Part shown: piece by piece, positions 56,801 to 64,000 of the stretch
Layout of the letters: each line of letters begins with the position of its first letter
Numbering within the stretch: the first letter of the stretch is position 1
Origin: Populus alba
Taxonomy: Eukaryota > Streptophyta > Magnoliopsida > Malpighiales > Salicaceae
Direction: 5' to 3'
DNA length: 64,000 nt
NCBI RefSeq assembly: GCF_005239225.2
Contig: NC_133294.1
Span: 15,203,631 to 15,267,630 of the forward strand
Notes under the pieces: model-generated
Told to the model about the DNA's origin: nothing
What the model saw: only the letters and a program-made list of their open reading frames with translations
The model's database searches: none
Position numbers and translations under genes: made by a program

Positions 56801-58598
56801 TATCCTGGTGGCTAAGTTTTTCACTTCTCTCCAATTAATTTTTACTGCAGATCATGCAAAGAGACTAGTGTTTTCATCATCAATGGCTGGGAATTGGGAT
56901 GGCGACCAGACAACAACCTGACCGTCGCGTCAACTCAACCCTTAAAACTGCAGCAAAATATCGTTGTTCTTTTAACTGCACACCACGTGGCATGAATATT
57001 GCGGTGTCCAACTTCAAATCAGACTGCTTTCAGATCCAGTTAACCATCTCCAATTAATTTGGGAAAAACCTCTACGGAAAAGAAAGTTGTAGTCTTAACT
57101 CATGAAATATTGAAACCAAGCCTAGCTACTTTAAAGTGCCAAGAGTTTAGGTTTAAACTAGCTGTTTCAATCGGGTTTTATTGTGAATTAGATAAATTTT
57201 TCTAACAAAAAAAAATTGAATATTCAAATTTTTCAACGCATTATTTTAGTATAATGATAAAAAATCTGATTTGTCTTCATGTATTTAAAATAAAAATTTA
57301 TCAGAGAAATACAATTTTAAGCCATTCTTCTCTATGATGATCAAGCACATGATGCAATGAAAACATTTCGGGAGTCACGAGGATGATCCAATAAACAATA
57401 GCAGATAAGGATGGCTAATTGTTTTTGCTTTGGAGTGCATATTTCCAAGATACTATGGTTAAAAGCAAAAGGGATTTAACCAAATGATTCGATGAGCCGT
57501 GCTTTAATTAGCACCATGTATGGACACTAGGTGCAGATTATAAGTATATTTTTCTGTTCTTCATCTTTGATTTCTGCAACTTTCACAGTATTTATCTGGA
57601 GATTCAATATAAACCCAGCTCATTCTCAGCTGCCCCAAAACAATGCATGTTTCCCTGTAAAAGATCAAGGATTGTGCATTGACAACACATCATTATCGAC
57701 TCCCTAAGCACGCCCACGAAGCATATCACTGTCTCCTACCCCAGAAGAAAAGAAGAAAAAGAAATATGCAGATGTCTTCCATCACTAGACAGGGGCAGGG
57801 AAGGCCACATGAACAAGGAAATGAGCAACTATAATATCAAGAGACATGGGCTATCCTTAGAATCTACGCAAAACTCCTTTTCAATACTATGTTTTGAAAC
57901 TATTCTATGGTAAGCACCCACCGTCTAATTTGGTTGCGCTTGGCTTTAATTTGTAAAGCTGCACATTGAACATCTCATTGACTAATTGCTATGGTAGATA
58001 CAGTAAGAACCTTTATAGAAAGCAGGGACTATTTTATCATAATAACCTTGAATCCAACACTAACTGTGCTGTCCTGTAATTAGAAATCTAACTTAACATC
58101 CTGTTTGTGTGTGTTTTACCTGTAATTATGAGAGTCCATGCTCTGAAACATCCTAGATTACCAACAACCATGCTAGCTGAAATGGAAAAGCACAAATTTC
58201 AATCTTTTTTTTTCTTTGGTTTCCATGAATGGCTAGAAAGCACAGGCATGCAGAAATTCAACATTTGACTCCACTATCAATACAAAGTTTTCAGGTTAAG
58301 AAGCAGTAAATTAGCAATCAACTCCTTAAATTGATAACCATATACAATAACACTGCACTGGCCTCACTTGTGTCCTGTTTGTACGTGTACTATCACAACC
58401 AGGTCATGAGTTCAGAGGTTAGCAGAGAGAGAATACAATAACACTACATCACAAGTATATATTTTCAGCAAGGCATCTGGATCGGCTTCGTCTCCCCAGA
58501 CTTTTGAAAGTATGATCATCAGTAACTTACGTATATTTCTCTAATTCTTACCTATTCTTTCCTCTTGATATATATTTTTTCTGATACGTATTAGCACA
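53831..58598. other. Long intergenic stretch, no supported gene
   Basis: AT-rich DNA with repeat fragments (around 55370-56110 in the T-rich style) and a GC-richer patch near 54355-54430. Short open frames at 54326, 54887, 56194 and 56703 have no motifs. A (GA)n run lies at 56369-56390. The last part should contain the 3' UTR of the methyltransferase gene, which is transcribed leftward. Confidence 0.5.
56369..56390. repeat. (GA)n microsatellite
   Basis: About 11 AG units in non-coding DNA. Confidence 0.9.
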
Positions 58599-59856
58599 TC
58601 AGCATCTCCAATCCAGGCGGACCTCACAAGGACCCAGTATGTGCTGAATAGGTTTCCGAAAAGATACAATGTGGCTGCTCACCATGAAGGCAGTCACACG
58701 CTCTGAAACCGTAATATCCTCCATCTTCAATTCTTGTAGACGTCGGACATATTCCGGCACATGTAGTAGATCCCAGACGACCCCGACACCCCCGGGCTTC
58801 AAAACCCTGACCATCTCACCCAACACCCTCATTCTTTCTGCTGCAGCCTCCACTGTCCGATGGCCATACTCTTTTCCAACTGTGTGTACAAAAGTAGCTG
58901 ATACCACCACATCAAAGTAGTTATCACCGAATGGTAGACTCCTCACATCACCCTCCCTGCAAGTGACATACTCTCCAACACCTGCTCTTGCAAATCATGA
59001 TAAATCCGTCATCTATAAGCGAAATAATTAAGGGCATGTGCATGTAGAAGGGAAACTGCAAGTTATTTCGAAAAATAGAATTTAAGTTTGAATGTCTCAA
59101 AGTGATTGTTAGGACATGTATTCAAAATTGACAAAAGTTAGATGGCCAGTAAATTTCTCAAAAATAAAATCCCAAAATTATCATGACAAATTATACTCAA
59201 ATGCAAAAATAAATAAATAAATTAGTAAGTGCATCGGTATCACAAGAATTATCAAAAGGTGCCTAACTTAATCCAACACCACCAAACTCACCTTCCACGT
59301 TGGCGGTTCGAAGCGTAGACAAAGTAGTCCCTTTAGACCGGTCCAACCCAACAACCCGACCGGAGCTCCCTGTCTTCTTCAACTGAGTAGCCACCGCATT
59401 CAACAAAATCCCACGGCCGCATCCGATATCAAGAGCAACCTTAACATTAGACCAATCATTCACACAGCTTACAATCCTTTGCGCCATTTCATAGCGCAAC
59501 CCAACAGAACTATAAAAAAAGTTCCCCGCCGCGAAAAACAAACAGACAGCAGATAGTGCTGTCACGCAGCCGATGAACCCAGCAGCAAAACGTGCTGCAC
59601 TGCCACCACCGGTGGAACTGGTGGCGGTGAGGAGGAAGAAAGTGTCTAGAAACTGGCAGATTGGCTGGTAGTATAGCAGGAAAAGGATTGACATGATGGA
59701 GAAGAGAGTAGCTTGAAATACGAGAAAGAGTAATGTTTGCCATTGTTCCATGCCATAAACTGTGTAGATCTGTGTCCAGTCTCTGCTGTTTGTTGATGTG
59801 GGTTTGTGCATTCTGTGATTCTGATGATGGAGATGAGGCTTGATCGTTAGTGACAT
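58599..59856 (-). CDS. Membrane-anchored SAM-dependent methyltransferase (2 exons)
   Basis: Exons 59856-59292 and 58984-58599 join by a GT-AG intron (phase 1, giving N-V-E-A-G-V-G) to encode 316 residues. The N terminus has two hydrophobic segments, around T-L-L-F-L-V-F-Q-A-T-L-F-S-I-M and F-A-A-G-F-I-G-C-V-T-A-L, predicting a membrane anchor. A class I methyltransferase domain follows, with motif I V-A-L-D-I-G-C-G-R-G, an acidic strand-2 site V-V-G-L-D-R-S, R-E-G-D-V-R-S-L-P-F, and motif region Y-F-D-V-V-V-S and L-K-P-G-G-V-G-V-V-W-D. The order resembles the uncharacterised plant methyltransferase family with W-T-Q-I-Y at the N terminus. The acceptor is unknown. The start at 59856 is chosen because an acceptor-like ctgcag lies at 59871-59876, suggesting a 5' UTR intron (59871-60030, donor GTAAGAG). 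Confidence 0.88.
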
Positions 59857-59870
59857 TGATAGATTGAATC

Positions 59871-60030
59871 CTGCAGTAGTACACAAGTAGATCATTAGAT
59901 AACAGAGAGAGAATATTAGTCAAAAAGATAAAAACAGAGCAAATTAAGTAAAAAAAAAAAGTGCTTTGAACATTCTTTAATCAGTAACAAAGCTAAAATG
60001 AAAGGATTTGAAAGAAATTGGTTCTCTTAC
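59871..60030 (-). other. Probable 5' UTR intron of the methyltransferase gene
   Basis: On the minus strand a GTAAGAG donor at 60030 and a ctgcag acceptor ending at 59871 bound 160 bases. The coding start (59856) is 15 bases after the acceptor. The upstream exon to about 60300 would be leader sequence. Confidence 0.45.
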
Positions 60031-61390
60031 TTCAATTCAAAAGAGGCGTTTGTATGAAGTGAAGGGATCTTTTTCGAGGGGTAATTATAGAGTGATTAAG
60101 GAAAATACTTACAGAAACAAAGCACAAGAAAAACAGTATATTTCTGTTTAGTAATGTAGAAAAGGTACAATTAGTTAAATTAGCTGGAGCATTTCACATA
60201 CCAAAACAAGAAAATAAAGAAGATGGAGGTATCTCGCTTTTCCAAAAGAACTGCAAAAGCTGAGTACTTGAAACTTCTTTTCCTTTTTAGCTTTCTTTTC
60301 CCCTGTATCTCTCTTTTTTTTCTGGGTAGCCAAAGAAAATCCTAAAAATGCAACCTTTTCTTCACATAAAATACCAAAATACCATCATCGGCATCAGATC
60401 CACTGGCTATTGCGAAGAGAATTTGACTGTCACTCTTAATTTCTGTCTTTGCCTGCTCAAAAACAGCAAGATCGTAACTTCCCTGAAACCAAAGCAGAGC
60501 AGCCCAAACGGGGTAGTCCTAGAGAAGGAAGGAAAGGGATGAACACCCTGCTGTGCTCTTTTCAAATCAAAGTTACAAATAAGAGAGAAAGAAAGAGACA
60601 ATGTGTCATCAGTGTAATAAAACTGAAAATGTCAGGTTTGTTATTGGGGATACCATTGATAACATCAACTCAAAGTCCCCGTTGCTCCTAGTAGTAACAA
60701 TTCACGCGCTTTTTGAGGTTGTCTTTATGTGTTTGTTTTAAATTTCAAGTGACAAAATAGGAGTAGTGGGATGGCTTCAATTCTTTATCAAAGAAACAGA
60801 GGAGAGGGGGAGAGGAGGAGAGAGGAGAGTGATTGATTTGTCAAATTATAGCATGTAGAGGGTGTACTTGGAAGGGGCAAAATGGGAATAAACAGGAGTT
60901 ATGATTTTGTGACCAGCACCAACTTCAAAATCAATTGACATTTTCTTATAGTTGAAAAGTCATATATATATCCATGTCAATACCATGTAGATTTTGAAAT
61001 CCAGTGGCGGTGGATGTATATTCTAAGGATTTGGAAAATATTTTATTTTCGTTTTTATTTGTTCCTATTTAATTTGAAAAATCAAATATTTATACTTAAC
61101 AATTTTATTATTTTCTATTTACTTTAGAAATTCTTATAATAATTCTATAATTATTTATTAAAACAATTTCTCCCCAAATAGACCTAGAGCAAGTATAAAT
61201 AGGATTTTCTTAACTTTTATTTCAATGGAAAATTACAAATAGAAAATTCAAGTAAAATTTTATCTTTTTTTTGTGTTGTTTCAGACACCTTTAGTTACTA
61301 AAAAAAGCTACGCTAATCACTAACAAAGCCCGATAATTTCTAGTGATTAATTGTATATTGTGTGCTATTAATGAAAGTATCTCTTTATTT

Positions 61391-61422
<32 letters not shown>

Positions 61423-62235
61423 TATCATGAAAAATTAAGGTTTGGATTTTTTTTCCTTATATTCTCAATAGGAGTCCATTTAAATTTCAATAGGAATTAT
61501 TAACTTATCTGGTTATTAAATTAAGGTATTCTATTGAAATTTAAATTGGCTATAACTAACATAGTAAGGTTTCCTGTTAAAAGTTAAATTGACTATAACC
61601 ATTCATTTTTCATTGATAATTATTATAATTATCAATTAAAATATTAATTTAATTTGATTGCAACTAACTATTTTCATTGATAATTATCATGGTTATTAAC
61701 TAATAAGTCAAGGAATTCTATCAAGATTTAAATGGACTACTATGGAAAATAAAAAGATGTCAAATAAATCAATTGTTTTGATTTGGAAAGGATAGGTATT
61801 ATTTTATATTTTAAATTAAACTAAAAAACAAAATATATATACACACACACACCGTGACTAATTAAATTGCGTTGCTGGAAATAGTATAAAATCTATGTGG
61901 CACTGCTTCTGGCAGCGCAGTGCACTATTTTTCTAATTTTTTCTTGGCACGTGTTAATTTTTCCTTTTAAAAAAAAAGACTCCACATCGATAACTAAAAA
62001 TAGCTCGTAGTCATATATTGTCCAAAGAAAAGAACTAACGAGTTTCCCTGTAGAGATATTGGAATTGGATGAGGGATGCATATCCCACTCAGGCAAAAAC
62101 TAAAAATAAATAAATAAATAAATAAAAAGTGGGTCTTTACCAAACAAAGCAGAGTAAAATTGGGGACCCTACAAGGAGAACGCGGGAATGCATAAAAGCA
62201 AAGAAAACAGGGATGGAGGGGGTGGTGTTTGGCAG
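60031..62235. other. Upstream region of the methyltransferase gene and intergenic DNA
   Basis: No gene is supported. Overlapping short frames at 60348-60691 are probably leader or chance. A purine-rich tract lies at about 60797-60830. An (ACATAT)n repeat sits at 61392-61424. A TCCACATCG-like element at 61980-61988 with a TATA-like catatatt (62011-62018) is noted as a finding. Confidence 0.45.
61392..61424 (+). repeat. (ACATAT)n hexanucleotide repeat
   Basis: About five ACATAT units. Confidence 0.9.
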
Positions 62236-62520
62236 CATGGATAAGATTATTTTTAAAGTAATTTTTATTTAAAAATATATTAAAATAATATGTTTTTTAT
62301 TTTTTTAAAATTATTTTTAATATCAAGATCTGAAAAATAAAAAATATTAATTTTGAAGTAAAAAATTTAATTTTTTTCAAAAAATATTTTTGAAATGTAA
62401 AAATAAACATATGTAATGAAAAATTTATTTATTTATTGATATTTCTAATATTAAAAATATTTTAAAAAAATATTTTTTTTAATATGTTTTTACTGTATTT
62501 TTAAATACTTTGTGTGTACT
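62236..62520. mobile_element. A/T-rich MITE-like repeat, copy 3
   Basis: It contains the ordered phrases attaaaataatatgttttttatttttttaaaattatttttaatatcaag (in parts) and tttttttcaaaaaatatttttg seen in the copy at 33206. The ends have decayed. It is weaker evidence than the other copies because the sequence is simple. Confidence 0.4.
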
Positions 62521-62868
62521 TTTCCATCCTCTATTATTATTTAGCTCTCTTTCTTCGACAATATGTAAAAAGAATAAAAAAAAAACGACAGACATCACCG
62601 ACTCCAAACATTACATTGCAGTTAAAAAAAAAAAAAAAAGATCTAAAACAGTATAAAATGACGTTGTACTTAGAACTTGAACAGTTTCGTTGATGTCTCA
62701 ATATAGATAAATATTAGATAGGTCTGAAAGTGGAATCCAGTACATTTTTTATTATTTTACATTAAGCAACTTGGAATTTCTTTTTTTTTTTTTCTTGCAC
62801 CAATCAAGTCAACTTATATTTTGAAGCTTTGGTACGGGAGGTTTGTGCCCTTTTTATAACACTTCCAT

Positions 62869-63082
62869 ATGAATGTTTCAACCTTTCCAATTTCTTGTAT
62901 GGATTGCTTCTTTCCTTTCGTATGAATGTTTCTTCGTTCAATTAAATTCTCCATATTTTTATGTTTTAAGTTTTTTTTGAAATTCTTTTATTCTATGAAT
63001 GTTTCAACCTTTCCAATTTCTTGTATGGATTGATTATTTCCTTCCTTAAGAATGTTTCTTCATTAAATTAAATTTTCATATT
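62869..63082 (+). repeat. Two-copy direct repeat, period 126 bp
   Basis: Copy one (62869-62955) and copy two (62995-63082) share atgaatgtttcaacctttcc, then aatttcttgtatggattg and a later aatgtttcttc. They are separated by about 40 unique bases. No open frame is conserved. Confidence 0.85.
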
Positions 63083-63474
63083 GTTTTCATATATTAATAT
63101 TAAAAAGAATTTTAAAAAATAATTACTAACTTACGCGTGAACATTAAAGTAAAGGAGATTTGCCCTAGGAGGGATTCAAACAACTGGGGATTGAATGTTT
63201 CTTCTGTGTCGATGGTTGCAGAAAGCACGGGAGATGCGTACGCTAGAGATTTCATCTGTTCCTTTGCATAATGAATCAAAATTGGATGATCCCTTCAACT
63301 CGCAGCGCTTCTTTAGAAAACAACCTTATCAGTTAAGCATCTCAGTTTTTCATAAGAAATATTGGTTGAGTAACCATACGATGAACTGGTCTCAAGTCGC
63401 ATGTTGAAAGTCCATTTGTTGCGAAGTTTCTCAACAAGGAACAATCACCACGTTAATTAAGTAATTATATTAAG

Positions 63475-63672
63475 TTAATCATCTCATAGACGGTTCAGTT
63501 ATAAAAGCTCGAAAATAAAAGGGTTTGCCCCCATATAATCTCATATTCAAACCCTGTGATTATTAATATAGTGGTCACTGAAGGTTTTTTTACATGATCG
63601 TTAACTTCAGGATCCGTGAAATTAGTTGAAGTACACGTAAACTGACTTAGACACCTATATTAATAAAAAAAA
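63475..63672 (+). mobile_element. tRNA-derived SINE with perfect 12-bp target-site duplication
   Basis: The flanks aattatattaag (63463-63474) and aattatattaag (63673-63684) are identical, marking the insertion exactly. The head has a tRNA-like A-box region (ggttcagttataaaagctc, 63492-63510) and a B-box-like tattcaaaccctgt. The body has gtggtcactgaagg, gatcgttaacttcagg and gtacacgtaaactgac, then a short A-rich tail (63664-63672). It resembles the Salicaceae SINE style by recall. Family name not asserted. Confidence 0.88.
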
Positions 63673-63684
63673 AATTATATTAAG

Positions 63685-64000
63685 CCATGCAACCAATATA
63701 TATATCAGAGTTATAGATTTCAAGAAATGCAACATTCCCAAATATACAATTTTGTCTCACCAATAGCTATTAGTATGACTTTTTATTATATATTTTTTAA
63801 AAAAAGATTGTCTTTTAATCACATTTTTTAAATTGATATTGTTTATATATAAATCATACATTCTTTTTTTTTAATGAAAAACCACTACTTATTAAAAGTT
63901 AATTATAAATTATACATCTTCATGTTTTCTTATGAACAATCGTGCACATAGATCTTACATTGAGGATCAGAAATGTAATTTGCATTGTACAGTTACAAAT
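63685..64000. other. Intergenic, no supported gene
   Basis: AT-rich sequence to the window edge with no open frame or recognisable element. Confidence 0.5.

Noticed and set aside
61893..62096. 67-codon minus-strand frame
   Set aside because: Overlaps the promoter-like element and has no motif.
63195..63407. 70-codon frame near the right end
   Set aside because: No recognised domain, no splice or start context; just upstream of the SINE.

Overview
The window is plant nuclear DNA: AT-rich, with long non-coding stretches full of degenerate transposable elements, microsatellites and poly-A/poly-T runs, and intron-containing genes with GT-AG splice sites. The BED-finger NLR type and tRNA-derived short interspersed elements resembling those of Salicaceae suggest a poplar or willow relative (Populus most likely). 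That assignment is inference from gene and repeat style, not from a database match.

Seven protein-coding loci can be supported. From left to right they are: (1) a small basic protein with the plant CTCS..RPGS.RC.KHGY motif (675-1004, +); (2) a seven-exon Mpv17/PMP22-family membrane protein with a likely plastid transit peptide (2230-5829, -); (3) a 21-exon gene for the TRAPPII subunit TRS130/TRAPPC10 (15325-26442, +), whose reconstructed exons give 1259 residues without a frame break; (4) and (5) a head-to-tail pair of BED-type NLR disease-resistance genes (27838-30822 with a broken BED remnant to about 31098, and 33837-36764, both -); (6) a single-exon BAHD acyltransferase (46631-47986, -); (7) a two-exon membrane-anchored SAM-dependent methyltransferase (58599-59856, -).

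The space between the genes is mostly repeat. A degenerate inverted-repeat element with an internal ~106-bp minisatellite lies at 7.56-8.66 kb. Two copies of one hAT-like MITE family lie at about 8.98 and 45.82 kb. An approximate 590-bp direct duplication lies at 10.69-11.87 kb. A two-unit tandem duplication of about 3 kb (40.36-46.35 kb) is built from smaller tandem units and ends just beyond the BAHD gene. A decayed CACTA/En-Spm element with a Transposase_24-like pseudogene lies at 51.4-53.8 kb. Three A/T-rich MITE-like copies lie at 33.2, 48.1 and 62.2 kb. Two tRNA-derived SINEs lie at 14.03 kb and 63.48 kb, the second with a perfect 12-bp target-site duplication.

The genes do not form a pathway; this is ordinary mixed plant gene order. 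The most notable biology is in the NLR pair. One member has lost an intact BED finger, carries a triplicated linker motif and has a small intron bounded by an 11-bp direct repeat that its neighbour lacks. The other has an intact BED finger and P-loop but MNT in place of the MHD motif. No clearly new biological system was found.
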